NCBI RefSeq assembly: GCF_014197265.1 | Contig: NZ_JACIFH010000001.1 | Span: 3,224,001 to 3,288,000, forward strand | From: Microbacterium invictum | GTDB lineage: Bacteria; Actinomycetota; Actinomycetes; Actinomycetales; Microbacteriaceae | Reading direction: 5' to 3' | Length of the DNA stretch: 64,000 bases | Shown: piece by piece, positions 26,311 to 34,755 of the stretch | Layout of the letters: the number at the start of each line of letters is the position of its first letter | Position numbering within the stretch: position 1 is the first letter of the stretch | Made by a program: the position numbers and the translations under genes | Notes under the pieces: generated by a model | Database searches by the model: none | What the model saw: the letters and a program-made list of their open reading frames with translations, nothing else | Told to the model about the DNA's origin: nothing

Positions 26311-27275
26311 CCCTCGCCGAGCTCTACCGCGACCCGGTCTACGACGGCGCCACCGATCCCACGGTCGTGATCGCAGACGGCCGGTGGTGGATGTTCTACA
26401 CCCAGCGCCGCGCCACTCATCCCGAACCCGGGCCCGGGGTCGCCTGGGTGCACGGCAGCCGCATCGGCGTCGCGCACTCGGCCGACGGCGTCACGTGGGC
26501 CTATGCCGGCACGCTCGAGCCCGGCCCGGGCGACGACCATGCCGTCGGCGCCGCATCCGCGGCATCCATCCGCCTCTCACTCACCTCCGGAGGCCCGCCC
26601 GACCCCACCGACCGCACGCACTGGGCACCCGAGGTCATCCACGACGGCACGCGCTGGCACATGTACCTCACCGAGATCGACGGCGTCCCCGACCGCTGGC
26701 CCGGCCACGCGCGCCACATCGTCGAGTACGTCTCGGACGACCTCGCCCGCTGGTCGCGCCGAGGTCCGCTCGCCCTGTCGAGCGACCGTGTCATCGACGC
26801 CGCCGTCGCCCGCACTCCGGACGGGCTCTGGCGGCTCTGGTACAAGGATGAGGCGGCAGACAGCGTCACCAAGGTCGCGTCGTCGCCCGACCTCGCGCAC
26901 TGGACCGACGGGGGCACCGCGATCGGCGGCCGCCCGCACGAGGGCCCGTACGTATTCGCGCTCGGCGGCTGGTGGTGGTTGATCGTCGACGAGTGGCGGG
27001 GGATGGGCGTCTACCGCTCCTCCGACGCCGTCACGTGGGATCGTCAGGGCGGGGTGGATGCCGTGATCCTCGGCACCGGCACCGTGCCCGGGCCGGGGTT
27101 CGGCCATCACGGCGCCGCCGTACGCGACGGCGACCGGGTGTGGTTCTACTTCTTCGGGCATCCGGCGCTCGCCGTCGAACCCGACCCGGCGCACGAGAGG
27201 GTCGACGACCGGCGCTGCGCGATCTACCGCGTCGAGCTGCGCGTCGACGCGGACGCGCTCACCGTCGCGGGGTGA
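26307..27275 (+). CDS. GH43-like five-bladed beta-propeller protein
   Basis: 322 residues with the repeated propeller strands of the GH43/GH32/GH68 fold: DPTVVIADGRWWMFYTQRR, HWAPEVIHDGTRWHMYLTE, RVIDAAVARTPDGLWRLWYKDE and GPYVFALGGWWWLIVDEW. The Asp of blade 1 and the Glu of THWAPEV are in positions used as base and pKa modulator in GH43, but the assignment of a full catalytic triad is unsure. No signal peptide is seen. It probably acts on imported oligosaccharides together with the coupled Gfo/Idh enzyme. Confidence 0.78.
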   Translation: MTLAELYRDPVYDGATDPTVVIADGRWWMFYTQRRATHPEPGPGVAWVHGSRIGVAHSADGVTWAYAGTLEPGPGDDHAVGAASAASIRLSLTSGGPPDPTDRTHWAPEVIHDGTRWHMYLTEIDGVPDRWPGHARHIVEYVSDDLARWSRRGPLALSSDRVIDAAVARTPDGLWRLWYKDEAADSVTKVASSPDLAHWTDGGTAIGGRPHEGPYVFALGGWWWLIVDEWRGMGVYRSSDAVTWDRQGGVDAVILGTGTVPGPGFGHHGAAVRDGDRVWFYFFGHPALAVEPDPAHERVDDRRCAIYRVELRVDADALTVAG

Positions 27276-27310
27276 CGGCCACGCCCGGCTCACTCCCCGC
27301 GTGATCGCCC

Positions 27311-27374
27311 GCTGCGCTGGTCGCGCGCTGCGCTGGTCGCGCGCTGCGCTGGTCGTCCGCTGCGCTGGTCGCCC
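27311..27374. repeat. four 16-bp tandem repeats
   Basis: Units start at 27311, 27327, 27343 and 27359, each beginning GCTGCGCTGGTCG and differing only in the last three bases. They follow the GH43-like gene and have no coding sense. Confidence 0.88.
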
Positions 27375-27414
27375 GTCGCGCCTGTTTCCGGCATCCGCTC
27401 TGCTTCTTTCAGGC

Positions 27415-27537
27415 GCGGATGCCGGGAATTGGCGCCGCGGCGTGGTGGCGGTGGTGCGAACGGGCGCGGATGCCGGGAATTGGCGCCGCGGCGTGGTGGC
27501 GGTGGTGCGAACGGGCGCGGATGCCGGGAACTGGCGC
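27415..27537. repeat. 51-bp tandem repeat, 2.4 copies
   Basis: Two identical 51-base units (27415-27465 and 27466-27516) and about 21 bases of a third (one mismatch) lie in the gap before the arabinofuranoside locus. Each begins GCGGATGCCGGGAATTGGCG. They contain a GGCGCC palindrome; no function is visible. Confidence 0.9.
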
Positions 27538-27672
27538 ACTTGGAGGCCGCCGCTGCCAGGAACAGGTTCGAATGCGCGTGACCCGCCAGGTCATGGCCGT
27601 CGGCGTCACGCCGGCGCCGCCCGCGACATGGGGCAGACTGATACCGGTAACAGGTCACGATCCGGAAAAGTC

Positions 27673-27742
27673 GGAAAGCGTTTGCCTTGGATGCTTGCAT
27701 AACGTTTCAACGCGTAGTACCGTAACCGGCAAGCGCTTTCCC
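27673..27742 (+). promoter_or_regulatory. paired operators before the arabinofuranoside importer operon
   Basis: GGAAAGCGTTTGCC (27673-27686) and GGCAAGCGCTTTCC (27729-27742) are nearly inverse copies with centres 56 bases apart. TAGTAC (27715-27720) between them is a possible -10. The arrangement fits a LacI-family tetramer or two dimers acting at both sides of the promoter. The start codon is 104 bases downstream, so a leader mRNA is expected. Confidence 0.6.
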
Positions 27743-27846
27743 GATGATCCCACCTCCGGCTCATGGAATCGCGCCCACACACGCACCACACGGACAATGA
27801 ACGTTCGCCGAGCATGAGAACGCGGATGTTCGCAGAGAGGACAAGG

Positions 27847-29139
27847 ATGTTCAGCAAGAAGCGGTCACTGGCCGTCGCCGCCGTCGCGGCGGTCGCCGCT
27901 CTTACCCTCGCCGGTTGCACCGGTGGCGGTGACGAGCCCGCGGGCACGTACGACCCCGAGGAAGAGGTCACTCTCGACCTCGCGTTCTGGGGCAACGACG
28001 TGCGCGCCGATCTGTACAACCAGGTCATCGAGGCCTTCAACGAGGAGTACCCCAACATCACGGTGAACTCGTCGTTCCTGGACTTCCCCGCGTTCTGGGA
28101 GAAGCGCCAGACCGAGGCGGCCGGCAAGAACCTGCCCGACGTCATGCAGTTCGACTACTCCTACCTGCGCCAGTACGCCGAGAACGGCCTGCTGCTCGAC
28201 CTCGATCCGTTCCTGGGCGGCATCATCGAGACCGAGCCGCTCGCCGACAACATCCTGTCGATCGGCGTCGTGGCAGACACCACCTACGCGATCCCGACCT
28301 CGACCAACGCCTGGGGCCTGTTCACCAACCCGACGCTACTCGAGCGCGTGGGCGTCGAGGACTTCGCGGGCGGTTCGTGGGACGACTACACGGACTGGAT
28401 GGAAGAGGTCACCGATGCGGGAGCGGGAGAGATCTGGGGCGGTGGCGACTACACCGGCCGCATCCAGAACTTCGAGCTGCAGCTGCGCTCGGAGGGTTCG
28501 TACCTGTTCAGCGATGACGCCGAGCCCGGCTTCGACGAGGCGCGTCTGACCGCGTTCTGGGACGAGGGCCAGCGCATCCGCGACGGCATCTCCATCCCCC
28601 AGCAGACCGTGGAGGAGCTGCTGCCTCTCGGCGGGTTCGACTCGGCCCTGACGGCGAGCGAGCTCACGTGGGACAACTTCGGCGCGGGCTACCTCGGCAA
28701 CCTCGGCGAGGACTACCCCGAGCTGAGCCTGCTCGCTCCGCCGGTCACGGTCGAAGGCACCAAGGACATGTACCTCAAGCCCTCGATGCTGCACGCGATC
28801 GCTGCGAACACCGAGCACCCCGAGGCTGCCGCCACGCTGGTGAACTTCCTCATCAACTCGCCGCAGTCCGGTGAGATCTTCGGCACCAACCGTGGCCTGC
28901 CCGCCTCGTCGACCGCCCTTGAAGCCGCTGACCTCGACCCGCTGAGCGAGCAGATCCGCGCCCACGAAGAGGCCGTCGCCGACCGTCTCGGCGACGCCCC
29001 GCCCGTGCCGATCGTCGGTTACGGCACGCTCGAGGAGAAGTTCCGTCAGCTCGGCGTCGAACTCAACTTCGGCACGATCACCGTTGACGAAGCCGTCTCG
29101 CAGTTCTTCACGGAGATGGACGTCGTCCTGAACGGATGA
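27847..29139 (+). CDS. sugar ABC transporter substrate-binding lipoprotein
   Basis: 430 residues from ATG 27847, six bases after AGAGG; several in-frame ATGs upstream would put unrelated residues before the signal peptide. The lipobox is LAGC with Cys near residue 22. The mature protein opens VTLDLAFWGNDVRADLYNQV and has the family 1 solute-binding fold. With two permeases, YesL-like protein and GH51 downstream it probably binds arabino-oligosaccharides or a related pentoside (inference). Confidence 0.9.
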   Translation: MFSKKRSLAVAAVAAVAALTLAGCTGGGDEPAGTYDPEEEVTLDLAFWGNDVRADLYNQVIEAFNEEYPNITVNSSFLDFPAFWEKRQTEAAGKNLPDVMQFDYSYLRQYAENGLLLDLDPFLGGIIETEPLADNILSIGVVADTTYAIPTSTNAWGLFTNPTLLERVGVEDFAGGSWDDYTDWMEEVTDAGAGEIWGGGDYTGRIQNFELQLRSEGSYLFSDDAEPGFDEARLTAFWDEGQRIRDGISIPQQTVEELLPLGGFDSALTASELTWDNFGAGYLGNLGEDYPELSLLAPPVTVEGTKDMYLKPSMLHAIAANTEHPEAAATLVNFLINSPQSGEIFGTNRGLPASSTALEAADLDPLSEQIRAHEEAVADRLGDAPPVPIVGYGTLEEKFRQLGVELNFGTITVDEAVSQFFTEMDVVLNG

Positions 29140-29144
29140 CAGAT

Positions 29145-29180
29145 TCCGGGGGCTCGGGCCGCACGGTCCGGGCCCCCGGA
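29145..29180 (+). promoter_or_regulatory. intercistronic stem-loop between binding protein and permease genes
   Basis: TCCGGGGGCTCGGGCC (29145-29160) pairs with GGTCCGGGCCCCCGGA (29165-29180) around the loop GCAC, with two imperfect positions and no T-run. It starts six bases after the stop codon and is placed to stabilise the binding-protein mRNA. Confidence 0.78.
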
Positions 29181-29214
29181 TCCACACACTCCCCTCATCA
29201 CATCAGGAGTATTC

Positions 29215-30207
29215 GTGAGCACTACCGCGACGAGAGTCATCGTCACCGGCGACGACCGGCGACGGCCGCTGCTGCGCCGCCGCCGCCCCGAAGACGTGGA
29301 CCGGCCCGGGCAGCGCGCCCGTCAGCGCAAGGAGACCTTCGCCGGGTACGGGTTCCTCGTGCCGTGGCTGATCGGGTTCTTCGGTCTGACGATCATCCCC
29401 ATGTTCTACTCGCTGTACCTGTCGTTCACGCGGTACAACATCTTCCAGCCGCCCAAGTGGATCGGCTTCGACAACTACGTGCGGCTGTTCACGAACGACC
29501 CGCAGTTCATCCAGTCCGCGCAGATCACGCTGATCTACGTGCTGGTGGGCACCCCGATCACCCTGCTGGCCGCGCTGCTGGTGGCGATGCTCCTGAACTA
29601 CCGCGACAAGGGTGCCGGCTTCTTCCGGTCGGCGTTCTATGCCCCGAGCCTCATCGGCGGATCGGTGTCGGTCGCCATCGTCTGGCGCGCGATGTTCGCC
29701 ACCGACGGCCCCGTCGACAACTCCCTGAACTTCTTCGGCATCGATCTCGGCGGATGGATCGGCAACCCGGCCCTCGTGCTGCCGGCGATGATCGTCCTGT
29801 CGGTGTGGCAGTTCGGTGCCACGATGGTGATCTTCCTCGCCGGCCTCAAGCAGATCCCGAAGGAGCTGTACGAGGCGGCCGAGATGGACGGCGCGAACGC
29901 CTGGCACCGGTTCCGCGCGGTGACCGTCCCGATGCTGTCGCCGGTCATCTTCTTCAACCTGCTGCTGGGCCTGATCGGCGCGTTCCAGGTGTTCGCGTCC
30001 GCGTACATCATCTCCAACGGCTCCGGCGGTCCGGCCGGCATGACCAACTTCATCACCCTGTACCTCTACAAGCGCGGCTTCGCCGACGGGCAGATGGGCT
30101 ACGCCGCCGCAATCGCCTGGGTGCTGCTGGTGGTCGTCGCCATCATCGCCTTCGTCCTCTTCCGCACTCAACGGTCCTGGGTGCACTACTCGGGAGACAA
30201 CCGATGA
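29215..30207 (+). CDS. sugar ABC transporter permease (MalF type)
   Basis: 330 residues from GTG 29215, four bases after AGGAG. An Arg-rich N-terminus (about 45 residues) precedes six membrane helices beginning FAGYGFLVPWLIGFFGLTII. The EAA loop is ELYEAAEMDGANAWHRFRAVTVPML. It is coupled by ATGA to the second permease. No ATPase is encoded nearby. Confidence 0.92.
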   Translation: MSTTATRVIVTGDDRRRPLLRRRRPEDVDRPGQRARQRKETFAGYGFLVPWLIGFFGLTIIPMFYSLYLSFTRYNIFQPPKWIGFDNYVRLFTNDPQFIQSAQITLIYVLVGTPITLLAALLVAMLLNYRDKGAGFFRSAFYAPSLIGGSVSVAIVWRAMFATDGPVDNSLNFFGIDLGGWIGNPALVLPAMIVLSVWQFGATMVIFLAGLKQIPKELYEAAEMDGANAWHRFRAVTVPMLSPVIFFNLLLGLIGAFQVFASAYIISNGSGGPAGMTNFITLYLYKRGFADGQMGYAAAIAWVLLVVVAIIAFVLFRTQRSWVHYSGDNR

Positions 30208-31145
30208 GCACTTCCAACGCCGCCACGACCTCGGGCGCCGCCTCGACGCCGGTCTTCGCCCTCCAGCAGGCCACTGCGGCCGGCCCGCCGGCCCGTCGCC
30301 GACCCGTCAAGCGCAAGACCTGGCAGACCATCATCTGGTTCGTCGCCCTGCTCGCGCTGACTGCGATCGTGCTGTACCCGTTGATCTGGCTGCTCTTCTC
30401 GACGTTCAAGCCGAACAGCGAGTTCGGGCAGAACCCCGGCCTGGTGCCCGATGCCCCCACGTTCGACAACTACGTCAAGGTGATGGAGGGCATCGCCGGC
30501 GTGCCGATGTGGCGGTTCTTCGGGAACTCGCTCGTGCTGGCCGTCCTCGCCGTCATCGGCACCGTGTTCTCCAGCGCGCTGGCCGCTTATGCGTTCGCGC
30601 GGGTGCAGTTCAAGGGTCTCGGGATCCTGTTCGCCGCGATGATCGGGACGCTGCTGCTCCCGTTCCACGTCGTGATCATCCCGCAGTACATCATCTTCAA
30701 CAACCTGGGACTGGTCGACACGTTCTGGCCGCTCGTGCTGCCGAAATTCCTCGCCACCGAGGCGTTCTTCGTGTTCCTGCTCGTCCAGTTCATGCGGCAG
30801 ATGCCCCGCGACATGGACGAAGCGGCCCGCATCGACGGCGCCGGGCACGTCCGCATCTTCTGGGCGATCATCCTCCCGCTGATCAAGCCGGCGCTGATCA
30901 CCTGCGCGATCTTCAGCTTCATCTGGTCGTGGAACGACTTCCTCGGGCCCCTGCTCTACCTCACGAGCCCCGAGAACTACCCGCTGCCGATCGCGCTGCG
31001 CCTCTACAACGACCAGACCTCCTCGAGCGACTACGGCGCCACCGTCACGGCGAGCTTCATCGCCCTGCTCCCGGTGCTGCTGTTCTTCCTCGTCTTCCAG
31101 CGGTTCCTCGTCGACGGGGTGGCGACGCAGGGACTGAAGGGCTGA
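30204..31145 (+). CDS. sugar ABC transporter permease (MalG type)
   Basis: 313 residues. A 45-residue cytoplasmic N-terminus is followed by six helices from IIWFVALLALTAIVLYPLIW. The EAA motif is DMDEAARIDGAGHVRIFWAIILPLI and the end FLVDGVATQGLKG is typical of CUT1 systems. The following membrane-protein gene begins three bases after the stop. Confidence 0.92.
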   Translation: MSTSNAATTSGAASTPVFALQQATAAGPPARRRPVKRKTWQTIIWFVALLALTAIVLYPLIWLLFSTFKPNSEFGQNPGLVPDAPTFDNYVKVMEGIAGVPMWRFFGNSLVLAVLAVIGTVFSSALAAYAFARVQFKGLGILFAAMIGTLLLPFHVVIIPQYIIFNNLGLVDTFWPLVLPKFLATEAFFVFLLVQFMRQMPRDMDEAARIDGAGHVRIFWAIILPLIKPALITCAIFSFIWSWNDFLGPLLYLTSPENYPLPIALRLYNDQTSSSDYGATVTASFIALLPVLLFFLVFQRFLVDGVATQGLKG

Positions 31146-31147
31146 CC

Positions 31148-31840
31148 ATGTCGCTGATGATGGATGCCGCCGCCTCCACCGGCCGCTCGGGTCGCACCCG
31201 TCGCGCGGAGCGCGCAGCCCGCCGAGCCGAGCTGTCGGGCAGCGGACCGACGCGCGAGGAGGTCGCGCCCGCACGCTTCCCCGGTGCCCGCGCGAAGTTC
31301 GCGCTGTTCGGCGAGGTGCTGCTGACCGGCCTTCTGGTCACCCTCGCCGGCATCCTCGTGATCACCCTGCCCGCGGCGCTGGCCGCCGGCATCCGTCACC
31401 TGCGCCGGTTCATCGCTGCGGAGGACTCGCGGGTCGGTCTGTTCTGGACCGATGTGGCGCGCGCCGTGCTGCCGGGCCTCGCGGTCGGCGCCGGCGCGGT
31501 CGTGCTCGCGCTGATCCTGCTGCTCGACATCGACGTGGCCCGCTCGGGGTTCCTCCCCGGAGGTGCCGTGATCGAGGTCGTCGGCTGGGCGGGTCTGGGC
31601 GCGCTCGCGCTTGCCCTGCTGATCGCGGCGGGCGCGTGGACGCCCGAGGCCGGCTGGCGCGGCGCGCTGCGCGCGGTGCCCGGCCTCGTCCGCGCTGACC
31701 TCCCCGGTGCCCTCTATGTCGTGGCGACCGCGGTGTTCGTGGGCGTCGTGACCTGGGCGCTGCCGCCGCTGTTCATCCCGGCGATCGGGTGCGCCGCCCT
31801 CGCGGTCGTCGCCATCCCGGAGCGTCGCCGCGGCCGCTGA
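31148..31840 (+). CDS. YesL-like (DUF624) membrane protein
   Basis: 230 residues. An Arg-rich cytoplasmic tail (1-50) is followed by about five membrane helices, for example LTGLLVTLAGILVITLPAAL, VLALILLLDI and ALLIAAGAW. This topology and the position between CUT1 permeases and a glycosidase match the YesL/DUF624 family, which often accompanies polysaccharide importers and has no defined role. Family assignment rests on topology and context more than on motifs. Confidence 0.6.
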   Translation: MSLMMDAAASTGRSGRTRRAERAARRAELSGSGPTREEVAPARFPGARAKFALFGEVLLTGLLVTLAGILVITLPAALAAGIRHLRRFIAAEDSRVGLFWTDVARAVLPGLAVGAGAVVLALILLLDIDVARSGFLPGGAVIEVVGWAGLGALALALLIAAGAWTPEAGWRGALRAVPGLVRADLPGALYVVATAVFVGVVTWALPPLFIPAIGCAALAVVAIPERRRGR

Positions 31841-31924
31841 CCGGCGAGGCCGCCCCGCGCCCCACGCACGCCGCCCACCGGCATCCCTCATCCACACCGG
31901 CATCCACCTCCAGAACGGACGACA

Positions 31925-33448
31925 ATGACCGACGCTTCCGCACGCATCGATCCGCGCAACGAGATCGCCGACATCGACCGGCGCGTGTTCGGCGGCTTCG
32001 TCGAGCACCTCGGCCGCCACATCTACGACGGCATCCACGAGCCGGCGCACGAGACGGCCGATGCCGACGGATTCCGCACCGATGTCATCGAACTGGTCAA
32101 GGAACTCGGCGTCTCGACGATCCGCTACCCCGGCGGCAACTTCGTGTCGGGTTACCGCTGGGAAGACGGCATCGGACCGGCCGATCGGCGACCCCGTCGC
32201 CTCGACCTGGCCTGGCACTCCACGGAGACCAACGAGGTCGGGCTGCACGAGTTCCAGAACTGGCTCGACAAGGTCGGCAGCGACCTCATGCTCGCGGTCA
32301 ACCTCGGCACCCGCGGCACGCAGGAGGCACTCGACCTGCTCGAGTACGCGAACACGACGGCCGACACCGACTGGACCCGGCAGCGCGCCGTCAACGGGCG
32401 CGACGAGCCGTTCGGCGTGAAGATGTGGTGCTTGGGCAACGAGATGGACGGCTGGTGGCAGCTCGGTCACCGCAACGCCGGCGACTACGGCGCGCTCGCC
32501 TCTCGCACCGCGAAGGCCATGCGTATGCTCGACCCGGGCGTCGAGCTCGTCGTCTGCGGGTCGTCCGGGAGCGGCATGCCCACCTTCGGCGCGTGGGAGC
32601 GCACGGTGCTGGAGCACACGTTCGACGACGTCGAGTTCATCTCGTGCCACTCCTATTACCAGGAGCAGGGCAGCGACGCGCAGGAGTTCCTCGCCTCGGG
32701 CGTCGACATGGCGCGCTTCATCGAGTCGGTCGTGGCGATCGCCGACGCCGTCGCGGCGACGAAGAAGAGCGACAAGCGCATCATGATCTCGTTCGACGAG
32801 TGGAACGTCTGGTACCTCCACAACGAGGACGGCACGCAGTCGGGCGAAGAGCTCAAGGACAAGGGGTGGCCTGTCGCGCCGCGCCTGCTCGAAGACCAGT
32901 ACCATGCGCTCGATGCGGTCGTGTTCGGCGATCTGCTGATCACCCTGCTGCAACACGCCGACCGGGTGCGATCGGCGTCGCTCGCGCAACTGGTCAACGT
33001 CATCGCGCCGATCATGACCGAGCCCGGCGGGCCGGCGTGGAAGCAGACCACGTTCTTCCCGTTCTCGCTCACCTCTCGCCTGGCGGGGGAGCGCGCCGTG
33101 CGCGTGCCCGTCGATTGCGGCACGTTCACCAGCTCTCGGTTCGGCGAGGTGGCGGCTGTGAACGCGGTTGCGACCCTCGACGATGACGGGCTCTCGCTGT
33201 TCGTCGTGAACCGATCGACAGTGGATGCCGCGGATCTGCGCCTCGACCTGTCTCAGGTCGCCGGGGCGTTCGGCCGCGATCTGACGGTCGTCGAGTCGCA
33301 CCTGCTGCACGACGACGACCTGTACGCCGCGAACACGCTCGAGGACCCGGAGCGCGTGGGCGTGCGCCCGGCGGGCGCCACCGCGGTCGACGGGACGCTG
33401 ACGCTCACGCTGCCGGCCGTCTCGTGGGCCGCCGTCCGGCTGGCGTGA
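31925..33448 (+). CDS. GH51 alpha-L-arabinofuranosidase
   Basis: 507 residues, the usual length. Motifs: RVFGGFVEHLGRHIYDGI near 20-37, RYPGGNFVSGYRWEDGIGP near 67-85, acid/base Glu173 in WCLGNEMDGWW and nucleophile Glu292 in SFDEWNVWY. It releases terminal L-arabinofuranose from arabinan or arabinoxylan oligosaccharides (EC 3.2.1.55) in the cytoplasm. It is the last gene of the importer operon and gives the best clue to the transporter's substrate. Confidence 0.95.
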   Translation: MTDASARIDPRNEIADIDRRVFGGFVEHLGRHIYDGIHEPAHETADADGFRTDVIELVKELGVSTIRYPGGNFVSGYRWEDGIGPADRRPRRLDLAWHSTETNEVGLHEFQNWLDKVGSDLMLAVNLGTRGTQEALDLLEYANTTADTDWTRQRAVNGRDEPFGVKMWCLGNEMDGWWQLGHRNAGDYGALASRTAKAMRMLDPGVELVVCGSSGSGMPTFGAWERTVLEHTFDDVEFISCHSYYQEQGSDAQEFLASGVDMARFIESVVAIADAVAATKKSDKRIMISFDEWNVWYLHNEDGTQSGEELKDKGWPVAPRLLEDQYHALDAVVFGDLLITLLQHADRVRSASLAQLVNVIAPIMTEPGGPAWKQTTFFPFSLTSRLAGERAVRVPVDCGTFTSSRFGEVAAVNAVATLDDDGLSLFVVNRSTVDAADLRLDLSQVAGAFGRDLTVVESHLLHDDDLYAANTLEDPERVGVRPAGATAVDGTLTLTLPAVSWAAVRLA

Positions 33449-33458
33449 CGGAGATGTG

Positions 33459-33519
33459 GGGAAGCGCTTGCGGAAAGCGTCTTCCGGTGTCATGATGAAT
33501 CAATTGGAAAGCGCTTACC
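33459..33519 (+). promoter_or_regulatory. promoter with three operator palindromes
   Basis: TTGCGG (33468-33473) and CATGAT (33491-33496), 17 bases apart, form a plausible -35/-10. Palindromes GGAAGCGCTTGC (33460-33471), GGAAAGCGTCTTCC (33472-33485) and GGAAAGCGCTTACC (33506-33519) cover the -35, the spacer and the region just after the start of transcription. This is the densest operator cluster of the window and implies tight repression of the genes at 33551-36859. Confidence 0.65.
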
Positions 33520-33550
33520 GCTAGTGATGGCGACGAGAGAAGGTAGCACC

Positions 33551-34750
33551 GTGTCAGAGACGACCACCCTGGCCGCGCCCGCGGCATCCACTCGCCCCGA
33601 CATCCGCGAGATCGGCATCATCATGAACGGCGTGTCGGGTCGCATGGGCTACCGGCAGCACCTCGTGCGCTCGATCCTCGCGATCCGCGAGCAGGGCGGC
33701 ATCGAGCTGTCCGACGGCACGAAGGTCACCGTGAAGCCGCTGCTCGTCGGGCGCTCCGAGGGCAAGCTCGCCGAGATCGCGGCCCAGCACGGCATCGAGG
33801 ACTACACCACCGACCTCGACGCGGCGCTCGCCGACCCGCGCTGGGAGATCTATGCCGACTTCCTGGTCACCAAGGCGCGTGCCTCGGCGCTGCGCAAGGC
33901 GATCGCCGCCGGCAAGACCATCTACACCGAGAAGCCGACCGCCGAGTCGGTGGAAGAGGCGCTCGAACTCGCCAACCTCGCCGCCGCCGCCGGTGTGAAG
34001 ACCGGCGTCGTGCACGACAAGCTCTACCTGCCCGGCCTGCTCAAGCTCCGCCGCCTGATCGATTCCGGCTTCTTCGGTCGCATCCTCTCGGTGCGCGGCG
34101 AGTTCGGCTACTGGGTGTTCGAGGGGGACTGGCAGCCTGCCCAGCGCCCCAGCTGGAACTACCGCACCGAAGACGGCGGCGGCATCATCGTCGACATGTT
34201 CCCGCACTGGAACTACATCCTCGAGAACCTGTTCGGCGGGGTGAAGTCGGTCTACGCGCAGGCCGCCGTGCACATCGCCGACCGCTGGGACGAGAAGGGC
34301 GAGCACTACGACGCCACCGCCGAAGACGCCGCCTACGGCGTGTTCGAACTCGACGGCGGCGTGATCGCGCAGATCAACTCCTCGTGGACCACGCGCGTCG
34401 ACCGTGACGAACTCGTCGAATTCCACGTCGACGGCACGCACGGCTCGGCAGTGGTGGGCCTGTTCGGCGCGAAGATCCAGCACCGCAACGCCACCCCGAA
34501 GCCGGTGTGGAACCCCGACCTGGCCGACGAACACGACTACGACGCCGACTGGGCGGCGGTGCCGACCAACGAGGTGTTCCAGAACGGCTTCCGCCAGCAG
34601 TGGGAGGAGTTCCTGGAGTCGTACGTGCTCGAGACCCCGTACGAGTACGATCTGCTCGCCGGCGCGCGCGGTGTGCTGCTCGCCGAAGCCGGCCTCGCCT
34701 CGAGCCGCGAGGGCCGCAAGGTCGAACTGCCGACGCTCTCGCTGGGCTGA
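33551..34750 (+). CDS. Gfo/Idh/MocA-family oxidoreductase
   Basis: 399 residues from GTG 33551, seven bases after GAGAAGG; an ATG at 33527 lies before the ribosome-binding site. The nucleotide region reads IGIIMNGVSGRMGYRQHLVR, which differs from the classical GxGxxG and suggests a separate subgroup. The catalytic lysine is in TIYTEKPTAES, and the active site includes VDMFPHWNYILENLFGG with the likely catalytic His. It heads an operon with DUF993 and a TIM-barrel isomerase. Confidence 0.88.
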   Translation: MSETTTLAAPAASTRPDIREIGIIMNGVSGRMGYRQHLVRSILAIREQGGIELSDGTKVTVKPLLVGRSEGKLAEIAAQHGIEDYTTDLDAALADPRWEIYADFLVTKARASALRKAIAAGKTIYTEKPTAESVEEALELANLAAAAGVKTGVVHDKLYLPGLLKLRRLIDSGFFGRILSVRGEFGYWVFEGDWQPAQRPSWNYRTEDGGGIIVDMFPHWNYILENLFGGVKSVYAQAAVHIADRWDEKGEHYDATAEDAAYGVFELDGGVIAQINSSWTTRVDRDELVEFHVDGTHGSAVVGLFGAKIQHRNATPKPVWNPDLADEHDYDADWAAVPTNEVFQNGFRQQWEEFLESYVLETPYEYDLLAGARGVLLAEAGLASSREGRKVELPTLSLG

Positions 34751-34755
34751 TCCGC

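Noticed and set aside
31031..33493. 820-codon open frame on the minus strand
   Set aside because: It lies opposite the GH51, YesL-like and permease genes, whose families are certain; its sequence is low-complexity His/Arg/Glu-rich, as expected for antisense of high-GC genes.
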